Counted from the stretch's first letter, positions 1 through 9,765 are shown. The stretch: 64,000 bases of DNA from Bacteroidales bacterium (GCA_016788045.1 JAEUTG010000021.1:1-64000), one strand, 5' to 3'. Numbers and translations are program-made. The notes: generated by a model not told the origin, from the sequence alone.

Positions 1-282
1 GAAATATGTTTTTGTCATGAATTATCAAAAAGGGGCTTATCTTACCAACGCCAGATTGATGTTCCAATCATTTATGATAACATTGAATTCGACGAAGGGT
101 TGCGTTTAGACGTTTTTGTGGAGAAAAAGATAATTTGCGAACTAAAGGCCAGAGAAACAATAAACCCAGTTTGGCCTGCGCAAGTCTTAAGTCATTTGAA
201 ATTAACCAAGACACGGTTGGGATATTTAATAAATTTCAATGTTGTGAGTATCAGAAATGGTATTAAACGTATAGCAAACTAA
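1..282 (+). CDS. GxxExxY family protein, 3' part (5' end outside window)
   Basis: The reading frame is open from base 1, so the gene begins upstream of the window and about 93 C-terminal residues are visible. The segment RLDVFVEKKIICELKA carries the Asp ... Glu-x-Lys arrangement of PD-(D/E)XK nuclease folds, and the ending LINFN...GIKRIAN is typical of the GxxExxY family (a short family with a nuclease-like fold, frequent and scattered in Bacteroidota, no settled function). No ATG is needed inside the visible part; the TTG at 100 is internal. The 3' flank (about 340-486) is shared with a decayed copy near 15.7-16.2 kb, so this gene sits in a duplicated module. Confidence 0.8.
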   Translation, partial: EICFCHELSKRGLSYQRQIDVPIIYDNIEFDEGLRLDVFVEKKIICELKARETINPVWPAQVLSHLKLTKTRLGYLINFNVVSIRNGIKRIAN

Positions 283-415
283 GAAAAGTAGATAACCATC
301 ACAGAACTACACATGGTTCATTAATTCCTAACATGCCTGTATTATCTCAGCCCTGAAAATTGTTTAAATCTAGCAATATACCTGACTTAAAATAGAATGA
401 AAAATTAAATAATAA

Positions 416-486
416 TTGGTGCTTACTTGGTGTGCTGGAGAATTGGTGTCAAAAAATTCTCCAGCACATTACAAAATGAAATACCC
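416..486. repeat. 71-bp dispersed hairpin repeat, copy 1
   Basis: A 71-bp sequence matches 16141-16211 without gaps, with about 8 mismatches counted by eye. It contains a perfect 11-bp inverted repeat (TGCTGGAGAAT at 433-443 and ATTCTCCAGCA at 457-467) around a short loop with a run of A. Similarity continues weakly upstream as A/T-rich sequence. It lies about 130 bp downstream of the GxxExxY gene; the second copy lies downstream of a GxxExxY remnant. Terminator function is possible for the hairpin, but no T-run follows the stem. The rest of 283-693 shows no gene. Confidence 0.75.
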
Positions 487-549
487 TTCCGGACACTTTT
501 AAACAAAATTTAAAATTAATTGTTATGTCGGGTGTTTCGGAAAAAAGTT

Positions 550-557
550 TAATTTTG
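550..557 (+). promoter_or_regulatory. candidate -7 element for fusA
   Basis: TAATTTTG fits the Bacteroidota -7 consensus TAnnTTTG and would leave a leader of about 130 nt before fusA. No clear -33 TTTG is seen at the right distance, so support is weak. Confidence 0.3.
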
Positions 558-693
558 CCGCCCGTTTCAGGAGCTTATTGAATCTCTGGCATCGAAACTT
601 AATGATTATTTAACCTATTGACGATCAACAGATCAGATTTTTTCTCTTGCTTTGCCAGCCTGAACAACAACAAATTTCACACATAATTCAATC

Positions 694-2775
694 ATGCCTT
701 TAAACAAATTAAGAAACATTGGTATTGCTGCTCATATTGATGCAGGCAAGACAACCACCACAGAGCGACTGCTGTTTTTCACCGGTGTAAACCGCAAAGT
801 GGGTGAAGTACATGACGGTGCAGCCACCATGGATTTTATGAAACAGGAGCAGGAACGCGGTATTACCATCGCTTCGGCAGCCATCACCTGCTCATGGAAC
901 GGAACACAGATCAACATCATTGATACACCGGGTCACGTGGATTTTACGGTAGAAGTAGAACGCTCGTTACGGGTAATCGACGGAATGGTCGCACTATTCT
1001 GCGCTGTTGGTGGCGTTGAGCCCCAGAGTGAGACAGTCTGGAATCAGGCTGAACGCTATAAAGTACCACGCATCGCATTTGTTAACAAGGTTGACCGCAC
1101 CGGTGCCGATTACTTTGATGTAATCAAGCAAATGAATGAGAACCTCGACGCCAGGGCCATTGCGTTTCAGATTCCTGTTGGTCAGGAAGATGATTTCAAG
1201 GGCATCATCGACCTGATGGCTTGCAAAATGTATACATTTAAGGATAACGAAACCATTGTTTCAGACATTCCTGAAGATTATAAAACCAAAGCCCGCGAGT
1301 TTAAACAACAGCTGGTTGAAAACCTTGCTGATTTCAATGAGGAAATTCTCGAGCTTTTCCTTGAAGACAAAGAAGTCCCCAATGAACTGCTGAAAGTTGC
1401 AGCTCGTGAGGCCACGCTGAAACTCCTGATTACTCCGGTGTTCTGTGGAGCTGCCTATAAGAATAAAGGAATTACCCAGTTGCTTGATGCCATCGTGGAT
1501 TACCTACCTTCACCTGTTGATAAAGGAGCTGTCGTTGGTATGGATGTTGACGATCACGATAAAGCCCGTCACCGCAACCCATCTCCCAAAGAGCCGTTTG
1601 CAGCACTGGCATTCAAACTTATCCACGATCCGTATGTAGGTCAGCAGACGTTTGTCAGGGTTTATTCGGGCACCGTCAAGAGCGGCATGCAATTGATGAA
1701 CTCAACCAAAGGCAAGCCGGAGCGTATCGGACGTATTCTGAAGATTCATGCCAAAGACCGGGAAGAGGTGAATGAGGCCGGCCCGGGCGACATTGTTGCA
1801 CTGATCGGCCTGAAATACACCAAAACCGGTGACACCCTCTGCGATATGGAGCACCAGCTTCACCTTGAGTCCATCCACATTCCGCCCAGTGTTATTGAGC
1901 TCAAGATCAACCCGGCCAGCCGGAAGGATCAGACCAAACTCGGTGAAGCCCTTTCAAAACTGGTAAATGAAGATCCTTCTTTCCACGCCCGGTTTGATGA
2001 AGAAACCGAGGAAACCGTAATCGCCGGGATGGGTGAATTACACCTTGAAATCATCGTTGACAGGCTCCGCCATGAATTCGGCATTGAAGTGGTTGTCGGT
2101 GAACCTTCTGTTGCTTACCGTGAAACCATCTCACAGGAAGTGGAAGTCGAATACCGCCACTCCAAACAGTCAGGTGGTAAAGGCCAGTTTGCTCAGACCT
2201 ACCTCAGGCTCGAACCAAACGAAGGCAAAGGCTATGAGTTTATCGATAAAATCAAGGGTGGTTCAATCCCTGGTGAATATATACCTTCGGTTAACAAAGG
2301 AATTATTAAAACCATGGCCGACGGCGTACTGGCTGGTTTCCCGGTAGTGGATGTCAAGGTAGTGCTGCTCGATGGTCAGTTCCATCCGGTTGACTCATCT
2401 GACTTCGCTTTCCAGATCTGTTCATCCATCTGTTTCAAGCAGGGTTTCATGAAAGCAACCCCGGTACTGCTTGAACCGGTGATGAAGATCGAAATCAACA
2501 CTCCGGATGAATACATCGGGGATGTGGTTGGAAACCTTAACAAAAGAAGAGGAAAAGTTGAATCGATGCGCCGTCACCGCAAGGGATCGCAGAAGCTCAA
2601 TGGTCTCGTTCCGCTGATGGAAATGTTCGGTTACGCTACCTCACTGCGCAACCTCTCCAGTGGCCGTGCCAACTACTCCATGGAGTTTTACCAGTATATG
2701 CCGGTAACCAAGGCCGTTCAGGAAGAGGCCCTGAAAAAAATCGCTGAAAAGAAAAAAGCTGCCGAGGGCAGATAA
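694..2775 (+). CDS. fusA: translation elongation factor G
   Basis: GTPase that drives ribosomal translocation. At 693 residues it has the usual EF-G length. All G motifs are intact: P-loop AHIDAGKT (13-20), switch I RGITI with Thr57, switch II DTPGH (76-80) and NKVD (130-133). Domain IV and the C-terminal domain follow, ending in a Lys/Glu-rich tail. The gene stands alone, not with rpsL/rpsG/tuf as in the str operon, so it may be one of two EF-G paralogues that many Bacteroidota carry; this cannot be decided from the window. The intact GTPase motifs argue against the GTPase-deficient EF-G2 type. Start ATG chosen because [10 protein letters not shown] is the normal EF-G beginning. A terminator follows directly. 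Confidence 0.96.
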   Translation: MPLNKLRNIGIAAHIDAGKTTTTERLLFFTGVNRKVGEVHDGAATMDFMKQEQERGITIASAAITCSWNGTQINIIDTPGHVDFTVEVERSLRVIDGMVALFCAVGGVEPQSETVWNQAERYKVPRIAFVNKVDRTGADYFDVIKQMNENLDARAIAFQIPVGQEDDFKGIIDLMACKMYTFKDNETIVSDIPEDYKTKAREFKQQLVENLADFNEEILELFLEDKEVPNELLKVAAREATLKLLITPVFCGAAYKNKGITQLLDAIVDYLPSPVDKGAVVGMDVDDHDKARHRNPSPKEPFAALAFKLIHDPYVGQQTFVRVYSGTVKSGMQLMNSTKGKPERIGRILKIHAKDREEVNEAGPGDIVALIGLKYTKTGDTLCDMEHQLHLESIHIPPSVIELKINPASRKDQTKLGEALSKLVNEDPSFHARFDEETEETVIAGMGELHLEIIVDRLRHEFGIEVVVGEPSVAYRETISQEVEVEYRHSKQSGGKGQFAQTYLRLEPNEGKGYEFIDKIKGGSIPGEYIPSVNKGIIKTMADGVLAGFPVVDVKVVLLDGQFHPVDSSDFAFQICSSICFKQGFMKATPVLLEPVMKIEINTPDEYIGDVVGNLNKRRGKVESMRRHRKGSQKLNGLVPLMEMFGYATSLRNLSSGRANYSMEFYQYMPVTKAVQEEALKKIAEKKKAAEGR

Positions 2776-2795
2776 ACAAACAGCATCATGGGTTG

Positions 2796-2846
2796 AACTG
2801 CCGGCAGTTTCCTGTATTTCTCAGGATTGCCGGCAGTTTGCTTTTT
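2796..2846 (+). terminator. rho-independent-like terminator after fusA
   Basis: AACTGCCGGCA (2796-2806) pairs with TGCCGGCAGTT (2828-2838). An inner CCTG/CAGG stem and a seven-base loop lie between them, and GCTTTTTA follows. Each arm also contains the self-complementary TGCCGGCA core. Confidence 0.75.
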
Positions 2847-2917
2847 ACCTGATTCTGCCCGGCAGATGTTGTGCCTGGTTATCTGTGAACGGTTCCTGAA
2901 ATCTTGCCGGAATTTCG

Positions 2918-2925
2918 TTACTTTG
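2918..2925 (+). promoter_or_regulatory. -7 element for purD
   Basis: TTACTTTG followed by C is a near match to TAnnTTTG, 12 nt before the purD ATG. It lies inside the open frame upstream of 2938, which argues that translation starts at 2938 rather than earlier. Confidence 0.5.
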
Positions 2926-2937
2926 CAAAAAAAACGC

Positions 2938-4218
2938 ATGAATATTCTGTTACTTGGTTCAGGCGGGCGTGAACATGCCATTGCCTGGAAGCTTTCACGG
3001 AGTGCCGGAATCAGAAAGCTTTACATTGCTCCTGGAAATGCCGGTACCGGGATTACCGGCATCAATGTTGATCTCGACCTCCGCGATTTTCAGGAGATCA
3101 GGCGTTTCGTGCTTGAAAACGACATCGACATGGTGATTGTCGGGCCCGAAGAACCCCTGGTCAACGGCATTGTAGATTTCTTTGAAGCCGATGAGCTGAC
3201 CAGAGTGATACCGGTGATAGGCCCTGCAAAATCAGCTGCCCGCCTCGAAGGCAGCAAGGACTTTGCCAAAGCATTTATGCAACGGCACGGAATTCCCACA
3301 GCAGCCTACCGCACCTTCACGGCTTCCGAAGCCAGTGCTGCCCGTGAGTTCCTCAGATCAATGAAACCACCGTATGTGCTGAAAGCCGATGGCCTGGCAG
3401 CCGGCAAAGGCGTAGTCATCTGTACCAACCTGGCCGAAGCCGATCAAGAAATCACCGAAATGCTTGAAAAGGCACGGTTTGGCAAGGCATCTGAAAAACT
3501 GGTGATTGAAGAATTCCTTTCAGGGATTGAGCTTTCGGTCTTTATCCTCACTGACGGACAGTCGTGGGTACTGCTCCCCGAAGCCAAGGATTACAAGCGC
3601 ATCGGCGAAGGCGACACCGGCCTGAATACCGGTGGCATGGGCTCTGTTTCACCGGTCCCGTTTGCCGATGAAGAATTCATGGAAAAAGTTAAGATCAATA
3701 TCATTCAACCAACCATCGATGGCCTGATAAAAGAGAACATCCCGTACAGGGGATTCATCTTTTTCGGACTGATCAATGTGAACAACAACCCCTATGTAAT
3801 TGAATACAATGTGAGAATGGGTGATCCCGAAACCGAATCGGTGATGCCAAGGATCAAATCCGACCTGCTGGATCTGTTCATAAAAGTCGCAGAAAAAAAC
3901 CTTGCAGGTGCTACCCTTGAGATCAGTGAAGATACAGCCGCAACGGTGGTACTGGTGTCAGAAGGATATCCCGGCACCTATGAAAAGGGTGCACTGATAG
4001 AGGGCCTGGATAAAAACTATCCCTCTCAGTTGTTTCATGCCGGAACCACTGTAAACGACCAGCACGGAGAGGTCGTTACATCGGGCGGCAGGGTACTCGC
4101 GATCACCTCTGTGGCCCCTGAACTGAAAGAGGCATTGGCCCTCTCCTATTCAACAGCCTCAGAGATCAGCTACAAGGGCAAAACCTTAAGAAGGGACATC
4201 GGTTTCGACCTGTTCTGA
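2938..4218 (+). CDS. purD: phosphoribosylamine--glycine ligase
   Basis: ATP-grasp ligase joining phosphoribosylamine and glycine in de novo purine synthesis. It starts MNILLLGSGGREHA, the classic GARS N-terminal nucleotide-fold motif. Then come GPEEPLVNGIVDFF, the ATP-grasp segment KADGLAAGKGVVI, and the metal/ATP site EYNVRMGDPETE. About 426 residues, the normal length for a monofunctional PurD. The frame is open further upstream, but ATG 2938 is the family start and a promoter-like element lies just before it. The next gene starts 17 bp downstream and may be co-transcribed. Confidence 0.95.
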   Translation: MNILLLGSGGREHAIAWKLSRSAGIRKLYIAPGNAGTGITGINVDLDLRDFQEIRRFVLENDIDMVIVGPEEPLVNGIVDFFEADELTRVIPVIGPAKSAARLEGSKDFAKAFMQRHGIPTAAYRTFTASEASAAREFLRSMKPPYVLKADGLAAGKGVVICTNLAEADQEITEMLEKARFGKASEKLVIEEFLSGIELSVFILTDGQSWVLLPEAKDYKRIGEGDTGLNTGGMGSVSPVPFADEEFMEKVKINIIQPTIDGLIKENIPYRGFIFFGLINVNNNPYVIEYNVRMGDPETESVMPRIKSDLLDLFIKVAEKNLAGATLEISEDTAATVVLVSEGYPGTYEKGALIEGLDKNYPSQLFHAGTTVNDQHGEVVTSGGRVLAITSVAPELKEALALSYSTASEISYKGKTLRRDIGFDLF

Positions 4219-4235
4219 TTCAGCAACTTATTGCG

Positions 4236-5216
4236 ATGTTAAAAGCACTGGCCCGGACAGGAATTATTACGCAGATGTCGGTAATACTGGCATTGCTTGT
4301 ACTGTTTTTTGTAACTCCTCAGGCAGGTTTTATCTCAGACGGCCAGAAACTCCACCTGGCCCCGTTCGGTGAATGGATTTTTAATCAGCTGAATCTGTTC
4401 CCTGTGCTGGCATGGCCGGTATCGGTCCTCCTGCTGCTGCTCAACGCATTTTCTTTCAATGCCATACTCATAAAACACGACATAACACCCAGACAATCCC
4501 TCTTACCATCTGCAGTCTATATTTTTCTCATGCTCTTCACTTCCGGTGGCAATTACCTGGCTCCGGTGCTGATCAGCAGTCTGCTGCTGTTATTCAGTCT
4601 GCACAGCATCATGGATATGTATGGCAAACTATACCCATACACCAGAATCCTGAATGCGACCCTTGCCATTGCCATTGCCTCCATGATCTTTTTTCCGCTG
4701 ATCCTGTTCACCGTGATGCTTTGGATCAGCTTTTTTACATTCAGGATTAATGCCTGGCGCGACTGGGTAATTTCTGTACTGGGGATTGTGATGCCTTTCT
4801 TTTATCTCGCCTTGCTTTATTTATGGAACAACAACCTCGTTTACGGATTAAAAGCCTATGAACAGCTTTGGTACGAGCTGAATTTTTCTTTACCCCGGCT
4901 GAATGTACAGGAGTTCTCAGCCATCGCCCTGATAGGTTTCTGGGCCATTGTTTCAGCTTCCCGGTTTCTTTCCGACACTGCTGACCGTTTGATCAGCATC
5001 AGAAAGAAAATGTGGATCATCAGCCATTTTGCCCTCATTGCACTGGCTTCGGTCTTGTTGTCGGGCAGCTCGATGCTGGTGATGCTGCCGCTGATCTTTG
5101 TACCTGTTTCTGCCATGATGTCGCATGCTTTCGCCAATCAGCGCCGCGGTTGGTTACACGATCTTATCTTTGTACTTACTTTTGCAGCCATCATGCTCAA
5201 CCGGATATACTTCTGA
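4236..5216 (+). CDS. polytopic membrane protein, DUF6427-like
   Basis: A 326-residue protein almost entirely made of hydrophobic segments, with about 8 or 9 predicted membrane helices by eye; the first is at about residues 13-30 and the last near the C-terminus. No catalytic motif is visible. Length, helix pattern and location beside purD recall the Bacteroidota family DUF6427, whose function is unknown to me. Starts 17 bp after purD on the same strand, so likely part of that transcript. The family assignment is by recollection of general features and not by alignment. Confidence 0.6.
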   Translation: MLKALARTGIITQMSVILALLVLFFVTPQAGFISDGQKLHLAPFGEWIFNQLNLFPVLAWPVSVLLLLLNAFSFNAILIKHDITPRQSLLPSAVYIFLMLFTSGGNYLAPVLISSLLLLFSLHSIMDMYGKLYPYTRILNATLAIAIASMIFFPLILFTVMLWISFFTFRINAWRDWVISVLGIVMPFFYLALLYLWNNNLVYGLKAYEQLWYELNFSLPRLNVQEFSAIALIGFWAIVSASRFLSDTADRLISIRKKMWIISHFALIALASVLLSGSSMLVMLPLIFVPVSAMMSHAFANQRRGWLHDLIFVLTFAAIMLNRIYF

Positions 5217-5281
5217 ACTGAGCTAAAAATTTAAGCCAGGCAGGAATAACCGGAATTACACCTATACAGAAGCATCGTCTT

Positions 5282-5884
5282 ATGTTGAAACTCCGATATA
5301 GTCAGGAGAATATCACTGAAGCCGGCACCGATGAAGCCGGTCGTGGCTGTCTGGCTGGTCCTGTATTTGCCGCCGCGGTCATTCTTCCTGCTGACTTTAA
5401 CGATGAGATGCTGAACGACTCCAAGAAACTTTCGCCCAGACAGAGGGATTACCTGAGAAGCAAGATTGAGGCTGAAGCGGCTGCCTGGTCTGTGGCTTCC
5501 GTAAGCGCAGGTGAAATCGACAGAATCAATATCCTGAATGCATCCATCCTGGCCATGCACAAGGCTCTGGACGGGTTAAAACTTTTGCCTCAGCTGATTC
5601 TGGTCGATGGCAACCGGTTTAAGCCTTACCGTGACATCAATCACTACTGTATCGTGAAAGGAGACGGCATCTACCTCTCTATCGCTGCGGCCTCTGTGCT
5701 GGCAAAAACACACAGGGACGAGTTTATGATGAACCTACACAATGACTATCCGCAATACCAATGGGATCAGAACAAAGGCTATCCTACTGAAATACACAGG
5801 AAGGCCATATTCAGGCACGGCTATACCAACTGGCACCGGAAAACCTTCAGGGTGAGCGAACAGCTCTCCTTCGATCTCAGATAG
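5282..5884 (+). CDS. rnhB: ribonuclease HII
   Basis: Cleaves RNA in RNA-DNA hybrids, including single misincorporated ribonucleotides. The four acidic catalytic positions are visible: Asp17-Glu18 in GTDEAGRG, Asp109 in LVDGN and Asp128 in VKGDG, followed by the family signature SIAAASVLAKTHRDEF. The DSKKLS motif lies at 46-51. At 200 residues it has standard length. It follows the DUF6427-like gene by 65 bp. Confidence 0.96.
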   Translation: MLKLRYSQENITEAGTDEAGRGCLAGPVFAAAVILPADFNDEMLNDSKKLSPRQRDYLRSKIEAEAAAWSVASVSAGEIDRINILNASILAMHKALDGLKLLPQLILVDGNRFKPYRDINHYCIVKGDGIYLSIAAASVLAKTHRDEFMMNLHNDYPQYQWDQNKGYPTEIHRKAIFRHGYTNWHRKTFRVSEQLSFDLR

Positions 5885-5937
5885 CACTCCCGCGGTTTGC
5901 CGGATAAATGCCGCAGCAGGAAGTTTAAAGGTCTGAT

Positions 5938-6831
5938 TTATTCTGAAAAAGTGAGTAAGTCCCTGAAGCAGAGCCGCACAAAAAAATTCATCTGGGGAAC
6001 AAAACCGCTGTTCGGATCAATGGCGATTTTCTTGTAGTAAAAGGTGAAGCCGGGTTCAAGAGCCACAGCCGGGCTGAATTCAAACCGCCCCCCGATGGTT
6101 CCGTACAATCCGAATCCTATTCCGCCCTGCCGGATTTCATAAGACTGCTGGTTCCCGCCAGGAATATAATTGTTGTTCCCGTATACGTTTACAAGGTTGT
6201 AAGATTTGGTTCCGATCTGAATCATGTGCTCTTTTACCAGGGAGTTGTTCATATTCACCCCGGCCCCGATCAGGAACCGTGAAACCGGATTTTTACCGAA
6301 TGCATGAACGATCCCCAGATCAAGCAGGTTGCGCTCCTCGGTCCCATAAATGGAACATAGCCGGATATCGGGTTCGGTAAGGTATTCCTTGGGATCAACT
6401 TCCACGGAGACCACATCTTTTGCCCGGAGTTTTGCATAGGAGAACTGAAGGATGATTCCGGTGTTGCAGTTGAGATCATACCGGGCAAACATACCGAACG
6501 AAAAAGCCGGATCGTACTTCATTTCTTCGGGGTATTCCCTGACAAAAACCGTATCATATGCCCCCAGCAACTGATAGATTTCATTATACCAGTAAGTATT
6601 CCTGAAAACATAATTTACATTGTTTTCGTTCCCCGGCTTTCCGGAATAAAAGCCGGCGGTGGACTTACCAGCCATATAAAATCCGGCAATGCCCCCGTAC
6701 TCCAGCCCCCGGCGCTCTTTACAACGATCAGGATTGCTGTAGTCATCCGGCTGGGAGAAACCGGCGAACGACAGGTAAACAAACACAAAAACAAAGACCA
6801 ACCTCCGGGGAATCCTGAGTGAATGATACAT
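5938..6831 (-). CDS. secreted protein, probable outer-membrane beta-barrel
   Basis: A 297-residue protein with an N-terminal signal peptide (hydrophobic FVFVFVYLSFAGFSQ, cleavage probably after the Ser/Gln region). The mature part alternates aromatic and glycine-rich strands (GIGFGLYGTIGGRFEF, ALEPGFTFYYKKIAI) and ends in aromatic residues, as in small PorT-like outer-membrane barrels. I do not recognise a specific family. It converges on rnhB and is divergent from the 7013 gene. A TAnnTTTG element lies 23 bp upstream of the start. Confidence 0.65.
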   Translation of the reverse strand: MYHSLRIPRRLVFVFVFVYLSFAGFSQPDDYSNPDRCKERRGLEYGGIAGFYMAGKSTAGFYSGKPGNENNVNYVFRNTYWYNEIYQLLGAYDTVFVREYPEEMKYDPAFSFGMFARYDLNCNTGIILQFSYAKLRAKDVVSVEVDPKEYLTEPDIRLCSIYGTEERNLLDLGIVHAFGKNPVSRFLIGAGVNMNNSLVKEHMIQIGTKSYNLVNVYGNNNYIPGGNQQSYEIRQGGIGFGLYGTIGGRFEFSPAVALEPGFTFYYKKIAIDPNSGFVPQMNFFVRLCFRDLLTFSE

Positions 6832-6854
6832 AACGTTACTAGAGTTTCAATTTC

Positions 6855-6862
6855 CAAACCTA
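6855..6862 (-). promoter_or_regulatory. -7 element for the 5938-6831 gene
   Basis: On the minus strand TAGGTTTG matches TAnnTTTG exactly and gives a leader of roughly 15-20 nt. Confidence 0.55.
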
Positions 6863-6981
6863 CACAATTTTCAGAACATTCGCAGAATTTTCAGAATATG
6901 GCTTTCAACAGGGAACTGTTATGAACAAGCATCTGTTGATTAGTATTTAAGCTTTCCAATCTGCATCCCTGGATTAGAACT

Positions 6982-6989
6982 TATATTTG
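6982..6989 (+). promoter_or_regulatory. -7 element for the 7013-9736 gene
   Basis: TATATTTG matches TAnnTTTG exactly, 23 nt before the ATG at 7013. Its orientation supports divergent transcription from the 6832-7012 spacer. Confidence 0.55.
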
Positions 6990-7012
6990 ATAACCAGTAC
7001 AAGCAAGCATCA

Positions 7013-9736
7013 ATGAAAATCCGGACAAGCTATTTAATACCCCTAATTCTCTTTGCAATACTGACCATTGCTTTTTTTCCTGCCAGGAAGTATTACCTGT
7101 TTCTGAAGGAACCCACGGCACGGCTTTCCGATGCAATACCACCGGAAACAGCCCTGATGCTGAAAGCATCATCACTCAACAGACTCCTTGATGTTTTAAA
7201 AAGCTCTCCACTACTTGAGCAGTCAGAATCAATGTATTATCAAATAAATATTGATAGTATTTCGGATAAACTGACAACCATTATCCAGAAAAACAGTTTT
7301 TTCGGCGAAATGGCTGATCAGCATGAGGTTGTCCTCTGTGTTGTCCCAGACTCCGGCCACAGACCCCGTTTGCTCTTGTTGCTGAATACCGGCAAACTCT
7401 CTTATACCCGATTGCGGAAACAGGTTTCAGGCCTGCTGAAACCGGGTGAACAACTGGTTGAAGACAAAACCTTGCCCTTGAAAGCATTCAGCCTGATCTC
7501 GGGCGAAACCAGGGTATGGATATACGCTTATCAGGGGCTGATGGCCGTTGCATTCAGCAAAGAGACACTGCGTGCATCCGCCGGAACCCTGCGTTCAGAT
7601 CAGCACCTCACCGATGATCCTGGTTTTAAGAAACTGTCAGAAACCTCCGGGAAGAAAGTTGATGGAATCCTCATGATCAACAGTGTGAACATGGCTGGCT
7701 GTCTCCTTCAGGCCGGGGATAACAATCCACTTAAATTCAGCGGCTCACCGTTTGATGGCTGGATGTCGCTCGATCTGCATATTTCTGAGGATAAAATTCT
7801 GATGGATGGTTTCACCTACGGGAAGGCATCGCCGTCAATCCTCGATTCGCAGGAGCCTGTGGATGCCACTTTTGCCGGGTACCTCCCTGCAGCCACTGCT
7901 TTGGCAGTGATGGTTTCGGTCAGCAATCCGCAGCATTACAGTGCGTTCTTTTACGATCCCGACACCCTCCACTGTATGGGCTACGACTCGGCTAACCAAT
8001 GTTTCTCGAAAGAGATTTTCAGAAGGAATGAACAGCTGAATGCCTGGATGGGCAATACACTCTGTTTTGCTGCCTTCCCATCCTATTTCTCAGGGAACAC
8101 CCAGTCGTGCATCACACTGATCGAGCTGAAGAGTGCCGACAGCGCCAGAATGATGTTAAAACCATTTATCCGTCCCTTTGAACAGGGAATCGGCCAAATC
8201 GCCGATAACCGGCTGTTCCGTAACTTATGGGGTGGTATTTTTGCTCAGGGATCTGAACAGTATTGCATTTTCCACGGCAAGGTTCTGGCAGTTTCACCCG
8301 ATCCTGCGATCCTGAGGTCCTACATGGCTGATGAACAGCAGTTTGCTCAAAGCGAATTGTACAAACGGGCTCATGCTGTCATCTCCGACAAAAGCAACCT
8401 GCTCATTCTGGCAAAAGACAATATCTGGAGCAGGATTTTCGGTAAAGGAAATAAGATGGCTGATCCGGCAAAAGCCCGCGAATGGTTATGGCCGATGAGC
8501 AACACAAGCCTCGCAGGGATTCAGATGAGTGCAGGAGGCAGAATGCTGTTTACCCATGCCTTTGTACTTGCAGATAAAAAGGGCGTAGTACCTGACAACC
8601 TCTCCCTCGCAGAGATTCCGGCTGAACACGACTCTGTTCTGCCTTCATCACCTGAAAAGAAACCTGAAGTAAAAGCCGGGGCAAGCCCGGTATCAGTATC
8701 AGCTGCATCCAGACTGATGACTCCGGCTCTCTCCGGAAAAATAAGCAGAATGGTATTTGCTTTGAAAGGAAATGTCGTTGAAACCTACAGTGCCGGAGGT
8801 GAAAAACTCTGGGCATATACCCTTAAGGAGGATACTCCGGCAGCCATTTTTGAAGCAGGAAGGAAAGGATCGTCAGAAAAATACTATCTCATCGCGGGAA
8901 CCCGTTCGGTTGTTCTGGTTGACAACGATGGCAGGGAAGTGAAAAACTCAGCAGCAAAATTACCATCCAACGTAAAGGGGGCGATGGCCCTCTTCGATTA
9001 TGACCGGACAAAAGACTACCGGATCATCTTCAGGGGAAGTGATCAAAAGATTTACCTGATCGGTTTGGATGGGAAAGTATTGCCTGACTGGACTTACCCA
9101 GTGTCAGAAAATGCATTGGCCGGCCCGCCTGAGTTTATCAGAACCGCTGGAAAAGATTTCATCCTTTTTTCAGACAGCAAGGGTAAATTAAGCATCACCG
9201 ATCGCCGGGGCAGGAAAAGGATTGAGGTGGCCGATGGCTTCAGAAAATCAGTAAAATCTGGGATTTTCGAAAACCGCAGCAACAGCAAAGGCTTGTTCCT
9301 GATGGCATCGGCTGAGGGAGTGCTGGCCTACATCAATTCAGAAGGAGTGATCAGCCTGAGTAAGTTCGGAGATCACGGTAAAGACCCGTGGTTTACTTAC
9401 CTCGATTTCAACGGCGACGGCAGCGAAGACTTTATCTTTTCGGGCAAGGGGAAGCTGACAGTTTACGACAAGATGAAGAAAGTATTGCTGAATCTTGATC
9501 TGTCGAAAGGCAGTTTTTCTGATCCGGCTGTTTACACAACGGCAAAAACAAGCTGGATTGCATTACGCAACAGAAATACCGGCGAAATAATGCTGGTCAA
9601 CAGAAACAATCAAGGGTACGGGGGCAGCAACAAACTCAGCAGCGAAACGGATCCGGTTTTCATCTTTGATGAAAAGAAAAGAAGGCCGGTGCTGGTAACC
9701 CAAAAGCAGGGAATGCCCGAATTCACTGTGCTGTAA
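7013..9736 (+). CDS. large membrane-anchored protein, DUF3352-like N-terminus and propeller-like C-terminus
   Basis: 907 residues. One N-terminal hydrophobic segment (about 7-24) anchors it, with the bulk presumably periplasmic. The region to about 540 (PPETALMLKASSLNRL..., then repeated 'lets itself be evaluated' type strands) resembles DUF3352-like proteins of unknown role. A Pro/Ser/Glu-rich linker (about 540-565) follows. The last ~330 residues show repeated short beta units of propeller type, including YLDFNGDGSEDFIF, an FG-GAP-like calcium-binding loop. No catalytic residues are recognised. Likely monocistronic, with its own promoter and a hairpin right after the stop. Confidence 0.6.
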   Translation: MKIRTSYLIPLILFAILTIAFFPARKYYLFLKEPTARLSDAIPPETALMLKASSLNRLLDVLKSSPLLEQSESMYYQINIDSISDKLTTIIQKNSFFGEMADQHEVVLCVVPDSGHRPRLLLLLNTGKLSYTRLRKQVSGLLKPGEQLVEDKTLPLKAFSLISGETRVWIYAYQGLMAVAFSKETLRASAGTLRSDQHLTDDPGFKKLSETSGKKVDGILMINSVNMAGCLLQAGDNNPLKFSGSPFDGWMSLDLHISEDKILMDGFTYGKASPSILDSQEPVDATFAGYLPAATALAVMVSVSNPQHYSAFFYDPDTLHCMGYDSANQCFSKEIFRRNEQLNAWMGNTLCFAAFPSYFSGNTQSCITLIELKSADSARMMLKPFIRPFEQGIGQIADNRLFRNLWGGIFAQGSEQYCIFHGKVLAVSPDPAILRSYMADEQQFAQSELYKRAHAVISDKSNLLILAKDNIWSRIFGKGNKMADPAKAREWLWPMSNTSLAGIQMSAGGRMLFTHAFVLADKKGVVPDNLSLAEIPAEHDSVLPSSPEKKPEVKAGASPVSVSAASRLMTPALSGKISRMVFALKGNVVETYSAGGEKLWAYTLKEDTPAAIFEAGRKGSSEKYYLIAGTRSVVLVDNDGREVKNSAAKLPSNVKGAMALFDYDRTKDYRIIFRGSDQKIYLIGLDGKVLPDWTYPVSENALAGPPEFIRTAGKDFILFSDSKGKLSITDRRGRKRIEVADGFRKSVKSGIFENRSNSKGLFLMASAEGVLAYINSEGVISLSKFGDHGKDPWFTYLDFNGDGSEDFIFSGKGKLTVYDKMKKVLLNLDLSKGSFSDPAVYTTAKTSWIALRNRNTGEIMLVNRNNQGYGGSNKLSSETDPVFIFDEKKRRPVLVTQKQGMPEFTVL

Positions 9737-9744
9737 AAGCAAAA

Positions 9745-9765
9745 CGCCGTTCTGTTCAAACGGCG
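9745..9765. terminator. hairpin between convergent genes
   Basis: CGCCGTT (9745-9751) pairs with AACGGCG (9759-9765) across a 7-nt loop. On the minus strand the stem is followed by GTTTTGCTTTT, so it may serve the minus-strand gene better. No strong T-run follows on the plus strand. From 9766 to 9971 I see nothing else. Confidence 0.45.

Noticed and set aside
694..2775. EF-G2 type with degenerate GTPase
   Set aside because: P-loop, switch I, switch II and NKxD motifs are all intact.
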